Below the pieces are notes generated by a model, which made no database searches, had not been told where the DNA came from, and was given only the letters and a program-made list of their open reading frames with translations. From Marinomonas sp. UCMA 3892 (GTDB lineage Bacteria > Pseudomonadota > Gammaproteobacteria > Pseudomonadales > Marinomonadaceae), in contig NZ_PTXN01000011.1 of the NCBI RefSeq assembly GCF_012726345.1, positions 74,505 to 138,504 of the forward strand: DNA of 64,000 bases, given 5' to 3'. A program made the position numbers and the translations under genes. Below, one piece after another: positions 19,774 to 31,178 of this stretch. Numbering within the stretch: the stretch's first letter is position 1; the number at the start of each line of letters is the position of its first letter.

Positions 19774-19814
19774 CAGCGAGCAGAATGTCCAGTATTTAGA
19801 CACTCCACTCACTG
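19774..19814 (-). promoter_or_regulatory. Long perfect hairpin between rpsN and rpsH
   Basis: On the minus strand CAGTGAGTGGAGTGTC pairs with GACATTCTGCTCGCTG as an uninterrupted 16-bp helix (four G-U pairs) around a 9-nt loop. The 129-nt rpsN-rpsH gap contrasts with 0-17 nt for most junctions in this operon. No U run follows, so an RNase III/processing site or a ribosomal-protein binding site is more likely than a terminator. Confidence 0.6.
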
Positions 19815-19842
19815 CCATGTATTATGATCGCGCTCTACTTGC

Positions 19843-20148
19843 TTACCAACTAGCTTTCTTCAAGCCTGGTACGTCGCCACGCATCGCTGCTTCACGCAGT
19901 TTGATACGAGACAGACCGAAACGACGGTATACACCATGCGGACGACCTGTAATTTGGCAACGATTACGCTGACGTGAAGAAGATGAATCGCGTGGAAGCG
20001 CTTGCAATTTAAGCGTCGCTTCCCACTTTTCATCGTCCGATGCATTAACGTCGCTAATGATCGCTTTTAGAGCCGCACGCTTTTCAGCGAACTTAGCTAC
20101 TAATTTGGTACGTTTTGCTTCGCGCTGAATCATTGATACTTTAGCCAT
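19843..20148 (-). CDS. rpsN: 30S ribosomal protein S14
   Basis: A 101-residue long-form S14 that lacks the CXXC zinc pairs. The C-terminal block [20 protein letters not shown] is diagnostic. It lies 12 bp after rplE. Confidence 0.97.
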
Positions 20149-20160
20149 GATTCCTACCTC

Positions 20161-20700
20161 TTATTTCTTGAAAGGGAAACTAAAGGCTGCTAGCAAAGCA
20201 CGACCTTCTTCATCGGTACGAGCAGTCGTTGTAATGGTAATATCCATACCACGTACACGATCTACTTTATCGTAATCGATCTCTGGGAAGATGATTTGCT
20301 CTTTAACACCCATACTGTAGTTACCACGACCGTCGAAAGACTTAGGATTAAGTCCGCGGAAGTCACGGATACGTGGAATAGCAACATCAACCAAACGGTC
20401 GAAGAAATCCCACATACGCTCGCCACGTAGAGTAACTTTACAACCGATCGGGTAACCGTCACGGATTTTAAAGCCTGCTACAGACTTACGAGCCTTAGTC
20501 ACTACAACTTTCTGGCCGCTAAGTGCTTCAAGATCATTTACCGCATGCTCAAGAAGTTTCTTGTCTGCGATAGCTTCACCAACACCCATATTTAAAGTGA
20601 TTTTAGTGATTTTAGGCACTTCCATCACGTTTTTGTAACTAAACTCTTCTGTAAGTTTTGCTACAACTTGATCTTTATAAACTTGCTTAAGTCTCGCCAT
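20161..20700 (-). CDS. rplE: 50S ribosomal protein L5
   Basis: A 179-residue 5S rRNA-binding protein with [16 protein letters not shown] and [19 protein letters not shown]. It lies 17 bp after rplX. In E. coli the S8 repressor site lies at this rplX-rplE junction, but no clear homologue was recognised here. Confidence 0.98.
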   Translation of the reverse strand: MARLKQVYKDQVVAKLTEEFSYKNVMEVPKITKITLNMGVGEAIADKKLLEHAVNDLEALSGQKVVVTKARKSVAGFKIRDGYPIGCKVTLRGERMWDFFDRLVDVAIPRIRDFRGLNPKSFDGRGNYSMGVKEQIIFPEIDYDKVDRVRGMDITITTTARTDEEGRALLAAFSFPFKK

Positions 20701-20717
20701 GGCTATAATTCTCGCTC

Positions 20718-21035
20718 TTAGGCGTCGATCGCTTCACTATTTGATTTAAAAACACGTACTTTCGTACCGTCTTCGTTCAATTTAAAGCCGACGCGATCCG
20801 CTTTACCCGTAGCACTGTTATAAATGGCTACATTGGAAACCTGGATAGGTGCTTCTTGTTCAACGATACCACCAGTTGAACCCTTCATAGGGTTTGGTTT
20901 CTCGTGTTTCTTAACAGTATTAACGCCAGAAACTAGAACTCGGTTTTCGCCTACTACTTTAACAACCTTACCGCGCTTGCCTTTGTCTTTCCCAGCAATC
21001 ACGATAACTTCGTCGTTACGTTTGATTTTACGCAT
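20718..21035 (-). CDS. rplX: 50S ribosomal protein L24
   Basis: A 105-residue assembly initiator with a KOW motif near the N-terminus ([22 protein letters not shown]). Confidence 0.97.
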   Translation of the reverse strand: MRKIKRNDEVIVIAGKDKGKRGKVVKVVGENRVLVSGVNTVKKHEKPNPMKGSTGGIVEQEAPIQVSNVAIYNSATGKADRVGFKLNEDGTKVRVFKSNSEAIDA

Positions 21036-21052
21036 AATGTCCCCTCTCCCTC

Positions 21053-21421
21053 TTACAGCACTTCAGGTGCAAGAGAAACAATTTTCATGAACTGCTCTGT
21101 ACGCAATTCACGTGTTACAGGGCCAAAGATACGAGTACCAATAGGCTGCCCTGAAGCATTCAATAGAACCGCTGAGTTTACATCAAAACGGATCACTGAA
21201 CCATCGGAGCGACGAACACCTTTTCTAGTTCTAACGACAACTGCGTTAAGAACTTGCCCTTTTTTAACACGACCACGTGGGATCGCTTCTTTCACTGTGA
21301 CCTTAATAATGTCACCGATAGCAGCATAACGACGATGTGAGCCACCCAGTACTTTAATACACTGAACACGCTTTGCGCCGCTGTTATCTGCAACATCAAG
21401 CATCGATTCTGTTTGAATCAT
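21053..21421 (-). CDS. rplN: 50S ribosomal protein L14
   Basis: A 122-residue protein with [19 protein letters not shown] and the signature [15 protein letters not shown]. It heads the spc part of the cluster, 51 bp after rpsQ, which marks the S10/spc junction. No separate promoter was clearly identified. Confidence 0.98.
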   Translation of the reverse strand: MIQTESMLDVADNSGAKRVQCIKVLGGSHRRYAAIGDIIKVTVKEAIPRGRVKKGQVLNAVVVRTRKGVRRSDGSVIRFDVNSAVLLNASGQPIGTRIFGPVTRELRTEQFMKIVSLAPEVL

Positions 21422-21472
21422 TACTGCTCTCCAATCAAATTAGATAACAAGTCTCACGAAGGAAGGAGCAGC

Positions 21473-21733
21473 TTATACAGCTGCTGCTTTCTCTACAACT
21501 TGAACTAGTTTCCAAGTCTTAGACTTAGAATAAGGACGTGTTTCAACAACCTTAACTAAATCACCGATTTGGCACTCATTGTTTTCATCGTGAGCGTGTA
21601 GTTTAGTTGAACGACGGATAAACTTACCGTATAGAGGGTGTTTTTCTGTACGCTCAACTAGTACCGTGATGGTTTTATCCATCTTATCGCTTACTACTTT
21701 ACCAGTAGCTATACGCGCTTTTGTTTCTGCCAT
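21473..21733 (-). CDS. rpsQ: 30S ribosomal protein S17
   Basis: An 86-residue protein ([20 protein letters not shown] onward). The ATG at 21733 is preferred to a codon seven residues upstream because AGGTAA precedes it and the family begins here. It starts 1 bp after the rpmC stop. Confidence 0.96.
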   Translation of the reverse strand: MAETKARIATGKVVSDKMDKTITVLVERTEKHPLYGKFIRRSTKLHAHDENNECQIGDLVKVVETRPYSKSKTWKLVQVVEKAAAV

Positions 21734-21734
21734 C

Positions 21735-21926
21735 TTAGTTACCTGCCTTATCATTTAGCACGGTTTTAACACGTGCGATATTGCGGCGAACTTGCGAGAG
21801 CAAATGAGTTTGCGCTAACTGACCAGTGGCTTTCTGCATGCGCAGAGTAAATTGCTCACGTAGCAGTTCAATCAAGGTCGCTTGTAGCTCAGCTACAGAC
21901 TTTTCTTGCATTTCTTTTGCTTTCAT
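21735..21926 (-). CDS. rpmC: 50S ribosomal protein L29
   Basis: A 63-residue helical-hairpin protein at the peptide exit tunnel ([20 protein letters not shown]). It directly abuts rplP. Confidence 0.97.
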   Translation of the reverse strand: MKAKEMQEKSVAELQATLIELLREQFTLRMQKATGQLAQTHLLSQVRRNIARVKTVLNDKAGN

Positions 21927-22340
21927 CTACATCACCGTACGCGTTACGAAAGTTGTGGACAGAGGAAGCTTAGCAGCAGCCAACGCGAACGCTTCGCGTG
22001 CTAGCTGTTCTGAAACGCCCTCAACTTCATAAAGCATCTTGCCAGGTTGGATCTGTGCAACCCAGTATTCTACGCTACCCTTACCTTTACCCTGACGAAC
22101 CTCAAGAGGTTTCTGAGTAATCGGCTTATCAGGGAACACACGAATCCAGATTCTACCACCACGCTTGATGTGACGAGTCATTGCACGACGCGCCGCTTCA
22201 ATTTGACGTGCTGTAAGACGACCACGTTCAGTGGACTTCAATCCGAATTCACCAAAGCTAACTTGGTTTCCGCGAAGAGCAAGACCGCGGTTACGGCCTT
22301 TCTGCATTTTGCGGAACTTAGTACGTTTCGGTTGTAACAT
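21927..22340 (-). CDS. rplP: 50S ribosomal protein L16
   Basis: A 137-residue protein near the A-site tRNA elbow. It starts [20 protein letters not shown] and contains [18 protein letters not shown]. Confidence 0.98.
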   Translation of the reverse strand: MLQPKRTKFRKMQKGRNRGLALRGNQVSFGEFGLKSTERGRLTARQIEAARRAMTRHIKRGGRIWIRVFPDKPITQKPLEVRQGKGKGSVEYWVAQIQPGKMLYEVEGVSEQLAREAFALAAAKLPLSTTFVTRTVM

Positions 22341-22350
22341 GACTTACCCC

Positions 22351-23031
22351 CTACTTAGACTTCTTCTTTTGTGCGCCTTTATCAGCTCGCACTTGTTCAA
22401 TACCGCCCAAGATTTCGCCTTTGAAGATCCACACTTTTACGCCAATGATGCCGTAAGTTGTAGCAGCTTCATAAGTAGCGTAGTCAATGTCAGCGCGTAG
22501 AGTGTGTAGAGGCACGCGGCCTTCACGGTACCACTCAGCACGTGCAATTTCTGCACCGCCTAAACGACCACTTACCTGAACCTTGATACCTTTCGCGCCT
22601 GCACGCATAGCATTTTGTACTGCGCGCTTCATAGCACGACGGAACATTACGCGACGCTCAAGTTGGCTAGCAATATTTTGCGCAACCAATTTAGCATCCA
22701 TTTCAGGCTTACGAATTTCTTCGATGTTAATGTGGACAGGTACGCCCATCATTTCAGAAACTGCATTACGTAGTTTCTCAACATCTTCGCCTTTCTTACC
22801 AATCACAATACCCGGACGGGCAGTGTGAATCGTAATACGAGCTGTCTGAGCAGGACGCTGAATCTCGATACGAGAAACAGAAGCCTGGACCAATTTTTTC
22901 TCCAGGAACGCACGAACCTGAAGATCGTTTAATAACAGCTTAGAGTAGTTTTGATTATTCGCATACCAAGTAGAAGTATGATCTTTAACTATCCCTAGGC
23001 GTATACCAGTTGGATGAACCTTCTGACCCAT
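22351..23031 (-). CDS. rpsC: 30S ribosomal protein S3
   Basis: A 226-residue protein at the mRNA entry with an N-terminal KH domain ([16 protein letters not shown]) and the S3 C-terminal signature ([20 protein letters not shown]). It lies 14 bp after rplV. Confidence 0.98.
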   Translation of the reverse strand: MGQKVHPTGIRLGIVKDHTSTWYANNQNYSKLLLNDLQVRAFLEKKLVQASVSRIEIQRPAQTARITIHTARPGIVIGKKGEDVEKLRNAVSEMMGVPVHINIEEIRKPEMDAKLVAQNIASQLERRVMFRRAMKRAVQNAMRAGAKGIKVQVSGRLGGAEIARAEWYREGRVPLHTLRADIDYATYEAATTYGIIGVKVWIFKGEILGGIEQVRADKGAQKKKSK

Positions 23032-23045
23032 TGGGTTTCTCCTAA

Positions 23046-23378
23046 TTAGTCAGCGACTTTAACTGTGATATGGCAACCGCGTTTTAGAATACGGTCAGCA
23101 CGGCCTTTGGCACGTGGCATAATACGCTTCAGAGTCATAGCCTCATCAACGTAAGCCGTAGACACACGCAAGTCATCTACATCAGCACCTTCGTTATGCT
23201 CAGCATTAGCTATAGCAGACTCTAGTACCTTCTTAACAATTACTGCCGCCTTCTTAGGACTGAACGTTAAAATGTTCAGTGCTTCGCTAACAGATTTGCC
23301 GCGGATTTGATCTACAACCAAACGGGCCTTCTGCGCTGAGAGGCGAGCACCCTTCAATGAAGCTTTTACTTCACTCAT
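23046..23378 (-). CDS. rplV: 50S ribosomal protein L22
   Basis: A 110-residue protein whose beta-hairpin (about 82-100, [20 protein letters not shown]) lines the exit tunnel. It looks full length, with no tunnel-loop deletions of the macrolide-resistance type. Confidence 0.98.
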   Translation of the reverse strand: MSEVKASLKGARLSAQKARLVVDQIRGKSVSEALNILTFSPKKAAVIVKKVLESAIANAEHNEGADVDDLRVSTAYVDEAMTLKRIMPRAKGRADRILKRGCHITVKVAD

Positions 23379-23392
23379 GTTAATACCCCTTA

Positions 23393-23668
23393 TTACCGTT
23401 TGGCTTTCTTGTCCGCAGCATGACCACGATATGTACGGGTCGGAGCGAACTCACCCAATTTATGACCGACCATATCTTCAGTTACTAGAACTGGAACATG
23501 CTGGCGACCATTATGGACAGCGATAGTCAACCCTACAAAATCAGGGAAGATAGTAGAACGGCGTGACCAAGTTTTAATTGGACGACGATCATTTTTCTCT
23601 ACCGCAGCCTCTACCTTTTTCAACAAATGAAGGTCGATAAAAGGACCTTTTTTTAGTGAACGTGGCAC
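23393..23668 (-). CDS. rpsS: 30S ribosomal protein S19
   Basis: A 91-residue head protein ([20 protein letters not shown]) with the S19 signature [16 protein letters not shown]. Confidence 0.98.
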   Translation of the reverse strand: MPRSLKKGPFIDLHLLKKVEAAVEKNDRRPIKTWSRRSTIFPDFVGLTIAVHNGRQHVPVLVTEDMVGHKLGEFAPTRTYRGHAADKKAKR

Positions 23669-23683
23669 AGTCGTTTCCTCTTA

Positions 23684-24508
23684 TTACTTAGTACGGCGAC
23701 GTACAATAAGTTTGTCAGTACGCTTGTTGCTGCGTGTTTTGTAACCTTTAGTAGGCACACCCCATGGTGTAACTGGGTGACGACCACCTTTGCTACGACC
23801 TTCACCACCACCATGTGGGTGATCCACTGGGTTCATCGCCGCACCGCGAACGGTAGGACGAACACCACGCCAACGCGTAGCACCAGCTTTACCAAGAACT
23901 CTTAAGCTATGCTCAGAGTTTGATACTTCACCTAAAGTAGCGCGACATTCTGTCAGTACTTTACGCATTTCACCTGAACGTAGGCGAAGAGTAACGTAAC
24001 GACCTTCACGAGCAACTAGCTGAGCAGAAGCTCCAGCAGAACGCGCAACTTGCGCACCTTTACCTGGCTTAAGCTCGACACAGTGTACGGTACTACCAAC
24101 TGGGATATTTTGCAGAGGCAAAGTATTACCCGCTTTGATAGGCGCATCTGCACCACTAAAAACGATATTGCCAGCTACCATACCTTTGGAAGCGATAATG
24201 TAACGACGCTCACCATCAGCATATCTAATCAATGCAATATTTGCAGAACGGTTTGGATCATATTCCAAACGCTCAACTACCGCAGAAATCCCATCTTTAT
24301 TACGACGGAAATCAACCATACGGTAATGCTGCTTATGACCACCACCTACGTGACGCGTAGTGATGCGTCCGTTATTGTTACGTCCACCAGATTTGCTTTT
24401 TGTGTCTAGCAAAGGTGCATATGGTGCGCCTTTGTGCAAATCGTTGTTGGTAACTTTAACAACGTGACGACGGCCTGCAGACGTTGGCTTACTTTTAACA
24501 ACAGCCAT
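23684..24508 (-). CDS. rplB: 50S ribosomal protein L2
   Basis: A 274-residue protein needed for subunit joining and peptidyl-transferase integrity. The conserved [20 protein letters not shown] segment lies at about 225-244. Confidence 0.98.
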   Translation of the reverse strand: MAVVKSKPTSAGRRHVVKVTNNDLHKGAPYAPLLDTKSKSGGRNNNGRITTRHVGGGHKQHYRMVDFRRNKDGISAVVERLEYDPNRSANIALIRYADGERRYIIASKGMVAGNIVFSGADAPIKAGNTLPLQNIPVGSTVHCVELKPGKGAQVARSAGASAQLVAREGRYVTLRLRSGEMRKVLTECRATLGEVSNSEHSLRVLGKAGATRWRGVRPTVRGAAMNPVDHPHGGGEGRSKGGRHPVTPWGVPTKGYKTRSNKRTDKLIVRRRTK

Positions 24509-24522
24509 TGACCTATCTCCCC

Positions 24523-24819
24523 TTATTCAGCGACCATGAAATCAATGTCTTGACCTTCGGCTAAACGTACATACGCTTTTTTCACGTCTTTACGTTTACC
24601 TAGACCACGAACTGTACGCTTTGTTTTACCTTTATGGTTCAACGTGCGAACAGACTCAACTTTGACTTCAAAAAGCGCTTCGATAGCTTGTTTGATTTCA
24701 GGTTTAGTTGCATCACCAGTTACACGAAAAACATACTGACCATTGCCTTCGGCTACGATAGTTGCTTTTTCGGAAATATGTGGACCCAACAGAACTTTAT
24801 AAATACGTTCGCCGATCAT
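24523..24819 (-). CDS. rplW: 50S ribosomal protein L23
   Basis: A 98-residue exit-tunnel protein that docks trigger factor and SRP ([20 protein letters not shown]). Its ATG overlaps the rplD stop by 4 bp (ATGA), so it is translationally coupled. Confidence 0.98.
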   Translation of the reverse strand: MIGERIYKVLLGPHISEKATIVAEGNGQYVFRVTGDATKPEIKQAIEALFEVKVESVRTLNHKGKTKRTVRGLGKRKDVKKAYVRLAEGQDIDFMVAE

Positions 24820-25421
24820 GCTAGTGCCTCCTCAACTTGTTTCAGAGCACCAACTGTCACCAACACTTTGTCGTAAGCAATCAAGCTAACAGGGTCGATA
24901 GACGCTGCATCACGTACATCTACGTTAGGAATGTTGCGAGCCGCCAAGAATAAATTGTCATCCAAATCATGGGAAACAATCAAAGCGTTCTCAATATTCA
25001 ATTCTGCCATTTTTGCTATGAAGAGCTTAGTTTTTGGAGCTTCCAATTTAAGATCTTCAACAACAACAAGACGGTCTTGACGTACAAGTTCAGACCAGAT
25101 GGTGCGCATTGCTGCACGGTACATCTTCTTGTTCACTTTCTGAGAGTGATCTTGTGGTTTCGCAGCAAACGTAACACCACCTGAGCGCCATAGAGGGCTA
25201 CGGATAGTACCTGCGCGCGCACGACCAGAACCTTTTTGTTTCCAAGGTTTGCGTCCACCACCTGCTACTTCAGAGCGTGTTTTTTGTGCACGTGAGCCTT
25301 GACGAGCGCCAGCCAAGTAAGATGTAACTACTTGGTGAACCAACGCTTCGTTATATTCACGAGCAAAGGCTACGTCAGAAACTTCTACAGTTCCTTCCGC
25401 GCCTGTTAGATTCAAGTTCAT
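24816..25421 (-). CDS. rplD: 50S ribosomal protein L4
   Basis: A 201-residue protein with a long basic tunnel loop ([20 protein letters not shown], about 48-67). In E. coli L4 represses the S10 operon through the leader ahead of rpsJ. Here that leader is very short (see the rpsJ promoter), while a structured gap lies between rpsJ and rplC. Confidence 0.98.
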   Translation of the reverse strand: MNLNLTGAEGTVEVSDVAFAREYNEALVHQVVTSYLAGARQGSRAQKTRSEVAGGGRKPWKQKGSGRARAGTIRSPLWRSGGVTFAAKPQDHSQKVNKKMYRAAMRTIWSELVRQDRLVVVEDLKLEAPKTKLFIAKMAELNIENALIVSHDLDDNLFLAARNIPNVDVRDAASIDPVSLIAYDKVLVTVGALKQVEEALA

Positions 25422-25433
25422 TGTCTACCCCTC

Positions 25434-26072
25434 TTAGCGAGCTTTAACAGCTGATTGAAGAATAACATCACCATTTACTGCACCAGGTACGGCACCTTTC
25501 ACTAGGATAAGGTTACGTTCTGTGTCTACACGAACCACTTCTAGTGATTGAGTAGTTACTTGTGCAGCACCCATATGGCCAGCCATCTTCTTGCCTTTCC
25601 AAACACGACCAGGTGTTTGACATTGGCCGATAGAACCAGGTGCACGGTGAGACAACGAGTTACCATGAGTAGCGTCTTGCATACTAAAATTATGACGCTT
25701 GATGGCACCTTGAAACCCTTTACCCTTTGATTGACCAGTTACATCAACCATTTGGATAGATTCGAAATCAGCAACAGTCAGCTCATCACCAACATTGATT
25801 TCTTTTTCGTCACCTGCCAGGCGGAACTCCCACAAACCACGACCTGCTTCAACATTCGCTTTTGCATAATGACCCGCAGCAGCTTTGTTAACGCGGCTCG
25901 AACGGCGAGAACCTACAGTAACTTGAACAGCTTGGTAGCCATCAGTTTCTGCTGTTTTCACCTGAGTAACGCGGTTCGGTTCAACCTCGATGACGGTTAC
26001 TGGCACGGATACACCATCTTCAGTGAAGATACGTGTCATACCGGCTTTGCGTCCGACTAATTGAATAGCCAT
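25434..26072 (-). CDS. rplC: 50S ribosomal protein L3
   Basis: A 212-residue protein ([20 protein letters not shown]). The Gln-methylated loop region [20 protein letters not shown] lies at about 135-154. It is preceded by an unusual 128-nt structured gap after rpsJ. Confidence 0.98.
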   Translation of the reverse strand: MAIQLVGRKAGMTRIFTEDGVSVPVTVIEVEPNRVTQVKTAETDGYQAVQVTVGSRRSSRVNKAAAGHYAKANVEAGRGLWEFRLAGDEKEINVGDELTVADFESIQMVDVTGQSKGKGFQGAIKRHNFSMQDATHGNSLSHRAPGSIGQCQTPGRVWKGKKMAGHMGAAQVTTQSLEVVRVDTERNLILVKGAVPGAVNGDVILQSAVKAR

Positions 26073-26080
26073 TTTTTACC

Positions 26081-26190
26081 TCACTTGCCAGTTGTGTATG
26101 GGGCTATCACCCGCTACGGCTGATCATTCCAGATCATTCCACTATTGTGCATATAGCCGACTGATAACCAGCCGGTTGTCGCACCCCAAA
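26081..26190 (-). promoter_or_regulatory. Structured intercistronic RNA between rpsJ and rplC
   Basis: On the minus strand, starting at 26188, GGGG is followed by a hairpin CCGGCTG-GTTAT-CAGTCGG (seven pairs, one G-U). A second hairpin TGATC-TGGAAT-GATCA and a closing GCCCC can pair back to the initial GGGG. The result looks like a multi-branched fold ending shortly before the rplC ribosome site. Function unknown. An L4- or other r-protein-controlled switch inside the operon is the obvious hypothesis. Confidence 0.5.
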
Positions 26191-26200
26191 CTTTGAGCTA

Positions 26201-26512
26201 TTAACCCAAAGAGATTTGTACTTCCACGCCTGCCGCAAGATCCAGCTTCATTAGAGCATCAACTGTTTTTTCAGTTGGCTCAACGATATCTAGAACACGT
26301 TTGTGTGTACGGATTTCATACTGATCACGCGCATCTTTATTTACGTGTGGAGAAATCAATACTGTATAACGCTCTTTGCGAGTAGGAAGTGGAATCGGTC
26401 CACGCACTTGCGCACCTGTACGTTTCGCTGTGTCCACAATTTCTTGTGTTGAAGCATCGATCAGACGATGATCAAACGCTTTCAGACGAATACGGATTTT
26501 TTGGCTTTGCAT
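26201..26512 (-). CDS. rpsJ: 30S ribosomal protein S10 / NusE
   Basis: A 103-residue small-subunit protein that also acts with NusB and NusG in antitermination. It begins [19 protein letters not shown]. This ATG, preceded by GGAG, is preferred to an in-frame codon six residues upstream. It is the first gene of the S10 operon, 207 bp after tuf, with its own sigma70 promoter. Confidence 0.97.
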   Translation of the reverse strand: MQSQKIRIRLKAFDHRLIDASTQEIVDTAKRTGAQVRGPIPLPTRKERYTVLISPHVNKDARDQYEIRTHKRVLDIVEPTEKTVDALMKLDLAAGVEVQISLG

Positions 26513-26588
26513 TTCCAACTCCAAATACAATGTTTTAATGACTTAACTGTACATTTATTAAGCCACAATCCTTTTTTAAGGACGGCGA

Positions 26589-26617
26589 ATATTAGCCATT
26601 CAAAAACTGGTTGTCAA
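26589..26617 (-). promoter_or_regulatory. Sigma70 promoter of the S10 operon
   Basis: On the minus strand TTGACA (26617-26612), a 17-bp spacer, then TAATAT (26594-26589). Transcription would begin near 26582, giving a leader of only about 70 nt before rpsJ, compared with over 170 nt in E. coli. Confidence 0.88.
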
Positions 26618-26655
26618 GTAACCAATTTCTGAACAAACAAAATAAACCATAAAAT

Positions 26656-26687
26656 AAAAAGGCCACTCGATATGCGAGTGGCCTTTT
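26656..26687 (-). terminator. Rho-independent terminator after tuf
   Basis: Stem AAAGGCCACTCG / CGAGTGGCCTTT with a T-rich tail on the minus strand, 33 bp past the tuf stop. It separates the str operon from the S10 promoter. Confidence 0.92.
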
Positions 26688-26719
26688 CTAAATCAAAGTA
26701 AGCAGATATTAATATCTAA

Positions 26720-27943
26720 TTACTTAAGGATTTTAGCTACAACACCAGCACCAACTGTACGACCACCTTCACGGATCGCAAAACGTAGACCTTCGTCCAT
26801 CGCGATTGGGTGAATTAGTTCAACAGTCATTTGAATGTTATCACCAGGCATAACCATTTCTACGCCTTCAGGAAGAGAACATGCACCAGTTACGTCAGTT
26901 GTACGGAAGTAGAACTGTGGACGGTAACCTTTGAAGAATGGAGTGTGACGACCACCTTCATCTTTACCCAATACATAAACCTCTGCTTCAAACTGAGTGT
27001 GAGGAGTGATTGAACCAGGCTTAGCCAATACTTGACCACGCTGTACATCTTCACGTTTAGTACCACGAAGAAGAATACCACAGTTCTCACCAGCACGACC
27101 TTCGTCAAGAAGCTTACGGAACATCTCAACACCAGTACAAGTTGTTTTAGTAGTATCAACGATACCAACGATCTCAACTTCTTCTTGAATTTTGATGATA
27201 CCACGCTCAACACGACCAGTAACAACTGTACCACGACCTTGGATAGAGAATACGTCCTCGATAGGCATCAAGAATGCACCGTCGATTGCACGCTCTGGAT
27301 CAGGAATGTAAGTGTCTAGTGTCTCAACTAGTTTACGTACAGCAGTTGTACCCATTTCGTTGTCGTCTTCGCCTTTCAACGCCATTAGCGCAGAACCTGG
27401 GATGATTGGAGTATCATCACCTGGGAAGTCGTATTCAGACAAAAGGTCACGCAATTCCATTTCAACCAACTCTAGCATTTCTGCGTATTCTTCAGAATCC
27501 GCACCACCACAGTCATCAGCCAACAAGTCAGACTTGTTCAAGAAAACAACGATGTAAGGAACACCTACTTGACGAGAAAGAAGAATGTGCTCACGAGTCT
27601 GAGGCATAGGGCCGTCAGTCGCACCACAAACTAGAATCGCACCGTCCATTTGAGCAGCACCAGTGATCATGTTTTTAACATAATCGGCGTGTCCAGGACA
27701 ATCTACGTGTGCGTAGTGACGAGTTGGTGAATCGTACTCTACGTGAGAAGTAGAGATAGTGATACCACGCTCACGCTCTTCAGGAGCATTATCGATACCG
27801 TCAAAAGCAACGGCAGTACCGCCAAATACTTCTGCACATACGCGAGTCAATGCTGCAGTTAGAGTTGTTTTACCATGGTCAACGTGACCAATTGTGCCAA
27901 CGTTAACGTGCGGTTTATTACGTTCGAATTTACTCTTTGCCAT
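26720..27943 (-). CDS. tuf: Elongation factor Tu
   Basis: A 407-residue GTPase that delivers aminoacyl-tRNA. G1 is GHVDHGKT (about 19-26), the switch II region is DCPGHADYV, and G4 is NKSD. Compared with the usual 394-397 residues there is an extra acidic stretch just after G4 ([17 protein letters not shown]), a feature also known in some Oceanospirillales. It is the only tuf gene visible here; the copy expected near the tRNA genes at 43.2 kb is missing. Confidence 0.98.
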   Translation of the reverse strand: MAKSKFERNKPHVNVGTIGHVDHGKTTLTAALTRVCAEVFGGTAVAFDGIDNAPEERERGITISTSHVEYDSPTRHYAHVDCPGHADYVKNMITGAAQMDGAILVCGATDGPMPQTREHILLSRQVGVPYIVVFLNKSDLLADDCGGADSEEYAEMLELVEMELRDLLSEYDFPGDDTPIIPGSALMALKGEDDNEMGTTAVRKLVETLDTYIPDPERAIDGAFLMPIEDVFSIQGRGTVVTGRVERGIIKIQEEVEIVGIVDTTKTTCTGVEMFRKLLDEGRAGENCGILLRGTKREDVQRGQVLAKPGSITPHTQFEAEVYVLGKDEGGRHTPFFKGYRPQFYFRTTDVTGACSLPEGVEMVMPGDNIQMTVELIHPIAMDEGLRFAIREGGRTVGAGVVAKILK

Positions 27944-27978
27944 GATACATACACCTTAAGAATTAGTAAGTATGATGA

Positions 27979-30072
27979 TTAATCTTCATTTTTGATGATC
28001 GCGTCTGCCACACTAGCCGGTGCTTCAGCGTATTTCTCAAACTCCATTGCATAACTTGCACGCCCTTGCGACAAGCTACGCACGTCAGTTGCATATCCGA
28101 ACATCTCCCCGAGAGGAACTTCAGCACGAATAATCTTCCCTGACGGGGAATCGTCCATCCCCTGAACAAGACCACGACGACGATTCAGGTCACCCATCAC
28201 ATCACCCATGTATTCTTCAGGAGTTACAACTTCCACTTTCATTACAGGTTCAAGAACGCAAGGATCAGCATCTACCGCTCCTTTTCTTAGCCCCTGAGAA
28301 GCTGCAATTTTAAAGGCCATTTCGTTAGAGTCAACATCATGGAATGAACCATCGATCAGCACAACCTTGATACCCAACAATGGATAACCAGCGATTACAC
28401 CGTTCTTCATTTGCTCTGAAACACCCTTTTCTACTGCAGGGATGTATTCTTTAGGAATAGCACCACCAACAATCTCGTTAACGAATTCAAGCCCATCTTT
28501 TTCAGTTGGAATCAATTTCATTACGACGTGACCGTATTGACCACGACCACCGGATTGACGCACAAATTTGTGATTAACCACCACTTCTTTGCGAATTTTC
28601 TCCCGGTAGGAAACCTGAGGCTTACCAATGTTAGCCTCCACCTTAAACTCACGACGCATACGGTCAACAAGAATATCAAGGTGTAGTTCACCCATACCAG
28701 AAATAATAGTTTGCCCCGTCTCTTCATGCGTCTCCACACGGAAGGAAGGGTCTTCTTGCGCCAATTTACCTAACGCAACAGCCATTTTATCCTGGTCCGC
28801 TTGAGATTTAGGCTCAACCGCAACAGATATAACTGGCTCTGGAAACTCCATACGCTCTAACACAACAACATCTTTCATGTCACAAAGAGTATCACCCGTA
28901 GTAGCAAACTTCATACCTACGAGAGCAGCGATATCACCCGCCAAAACCTCTTTGATCTCTTCACGATTATTTGCATGCATTTGCACCATACGTCCAATCC
29001 GCTCACGCTTCTGCTTAACAGAATTATAAACAGCATCACCGGAACGCAGCACACCTGAATACACACGAATAAACGTCAATGTGCCTACAAATGGATCCGT
29101 TGCTATCTTAAAGGCCAACGACGAAAAAGGATCTTCATCATTCGCCACACGAGTCACAACTGTTTCACCATCCTCAAGCGTACCTTCAATCGCTTTAACT
29201 TCAAGCGGTGAAGGCAAATATTCAACAACAGCATCCAAAACAGCCTGAACGCCTTTATTTTTAAAGGCTGAACCACACGTAACCAAGACAATCTCATTGG
29301 ATAACGTACGAATCCGCAGACCGCTTTTTATTTCCTCAACAGACAAATCACCTTCTTCAAGATATTTATCCATTAATTGCTCACTAGCCTCAGCTGCGGC
29401 CTCAACCATGTGCTCACGCCACTCTTGCGCTTCATCAAGCAGATCTTCAGGAATATCTTCCAAAGTGAAAGTCATACCTTGATCTTCTTCATTCCACACA
29501 ATCGTTTTCATCACAACCAAATCGATGACGCCGCGAAAATCTTCCTCAGCACCCACATTGATTTGAATAGGAACCGCATTTGCACCAAGACGCGTTTTTA
29601 ATTGACGAACAACCGAAAAGAAATCAGCCCCTGTACGGTCCATCTTATTGACGAAAACCATACGAGGAACTTCATACTTATTAGCCTGACGCCAAACCGT
29701 CTCAGTTTGAGGCTGCACACCCGAAGAACCACAAAGCACAACAACAGCACCATCTAGCACACGTAAAGAACGCTCTACTTCAATAGTAAAGTCTACGTGT
29801 CCCGGCGTGTCGATAATATTGACACGATGCTCTTCGAACTGCTTATTCATTCCACTCCAGAAGCATGTTGTTGCCGCTGAAGTTATCGTGATACCACGCT
29901 CTTGCTCTTGCTCCATCCAATCCATTGTTGCTGCACCATCGTGCACCTCACCAATTTTATGAGACAGACCAGTGTAAAAAAGAACGCGTTCAGTTGTCGT
30001 CGTTTTACCTGCATCAACATGCGCACAAATACCGATGTTACGGTAGCGGTTGATAGGGGTTTTACGTGCCAC
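27979..30072 (-). CDS. fusA: Elongation factor G
   Basis: A 697-residue translocation GTPase with G1 AHVDAGKT (about 17-24), the DTPGHVDFT switch and G4 NKMD. Domains II-V follow, including the domain IV tip region. It is the third gene of the str operon, 21 bp after rpsG. Confidence 0.99.
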   Translation of the reverse strand: MARKTPINRYRNIGICAHVDAGKTTTTERVLFYTGLSHKIGEVHDGAATMDWMEQEQERGITITSAATTCFWSGMNKQFEEHRVNIIDTPGHVDFTIEVERSLRVLDGAVVVLCGSSGVQPQTETVWRQANKYEVPRMVFVNKMDRTGADFFSVVRQLKTRLGANAVPIQINVGAEEDFRGVIDLVVMKTIVWNEEDQGMTFTLEDIPEDLLDEAQEWREHMVEAAAEASEQLMDKYLEEGDLSVEEIKSGLRIRTLSNEIVLVTCGSAFKNKGVQAVLDAVVEYLPSPLEVKAIEGTLEDGETVVTRVANDEDPFSSLAFKIATDPFVGTLTFIRVYSGVLRSGDAVYNSVKQKRERIGRMVQMHANNREEIKEVLAGDIAALVGMKFATTGDTLCDMKDVVVLERMEFPEPVISVAVEPKSQADQDKMAVALGKLAQEDPSFRVETHEETGQTIISGMGELHLDILVDRMRREFKVEANIGKPQVSYREKIRKEVVVNHKFVRQSGGRGQYGHVVMKLIPTEKDGLEFVNEIVGGAIPKEYIPAVEKGVSEQMKNGVIAGYPLLGIKVVLIDGSFHDVDSNEMAFKIAASQGLRKGAVDADPCVLEPVMKVEVVTPEEYMGDVMGDLNRRRGLVQGMDDSPSGKIIRAEVPLGEMFGYATDVRSLSQGRASYAMEFEKYAEAPASVADAIIKNED

Positions 30073-30093
30073 TGTGTATCCTTCTCTGGATGA

Positions 30094-30567
30094 TTAGAAA
30101 CGGTAGTGAGAGAATGCTTTGTTAGCTTCTGCCATACGGTGAACGTCTTCACGTTTCTTAACAGCAGAACCTTTGTTTTCAGCAGCATCTAAGATTTCGC
30201 CAGCTAGACGCAAAGCCATGGATTTTTCACCACGCTTACGAGAAGCATCAACCAACCAACGCATAGATAAAGCTGCGCGGCGAGCTGGACGAACTTCTAC
30301 AGGAACTTGGTAAGTCGCACCACCAACACGGCGAGATTTAACCTCAACCATTGGCTGGATAGATTCCAATGCTTTTTCGAAGATAGCCATTGGCTCTTCA
30401 GTTTTAGCGCGAGCTGCTACAGTATTTAGTGCATTATAAACGATGCTCTCTGCAACAGATTTTTTACCGCTAACCATTACATGGTTGATAAATTTAGCGA
30501 GAATCTGGCTTCCGTGTTTAGGATCCGGAAGGATTTCACGCTTAGCGACGACGCGTCTTCTAGGCAT
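30094..30567 (-). CDS. rpsG: 30S ribosomal protein S7
   Basis: A 157-residue primary head assembly protein ([20 protein letters not shown]). In E. coli S7 represses its own translation through the rpsL-rpsG gap, and here that gap is 99 nt and structured. Confidence 0.98.
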   Translation of the reverse strand: MPRRRVVAKREILPDPKHGSQILAKFINHVMVSGKKSVAESIVYNALNTVAARAKTEEPMAIFEKALESIQPMVEVKSRRVGGATYQVPVEVRPARRAALSMRWLVDASRKRGEKSMALRLAGEILDAAENKGSAVKKREDVHRMAEANKAFSHYRF

Positions 30568-30579
30568 ATCTATATCCTC

Positions 30580-30625
30580 TTCAGGTTCGCCCGAGACAAT
30601 TCAATTATTGCTCGGCCTTACTGTA
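30580..30625 (-). promoter_or_regulatory. Hairpin in the rpsL-rpsG gap, candidate S7 binding site
   Basis: On the minus strand GCCGAG-CAAT-AATTGA-ATTG-T-CTCGGGC folds into a two-part helix in the 99-nt gap. The gap length and the hairpin position resemble the S7 autoregulatory site of the E. coli str operon. The function is inferred from position. Confidence 0.5.
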
Positions 30626-30666
30626 TTAAAAAATTATGTCTAAACGATGAATTAAGCTGGTTTAGC

Positions 30667-31129
<463 letters not shown>

Positions 31130-31131
31130 TA

Positions 31132-31157
31132 GGGAGGCGACTAAAAAATCACCTCCC
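31132..31157 (-). terminator. Hairpin after rpoC, probable terminator or processing site
   Basis: On the minus strand GGGAGGTGA pairs with TCGCCTCCC around a T-rich loop, 21 bp after the rpoC stop. It lacks a good U tail, so partial termination or 3'-end protection is more likely than full termination. Confidence 0.55.
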
Positions 31158-31178
31158 TTACGATTTAACAGCAAATAA

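Noticed and set aside
19714..19842. A 29-codon minus frame in the rpsN-rpsH gap
   Set aside because: It overlaps the 16-bp hairpin and lacks a good ribosome site. The RNA structure explains the gap better.
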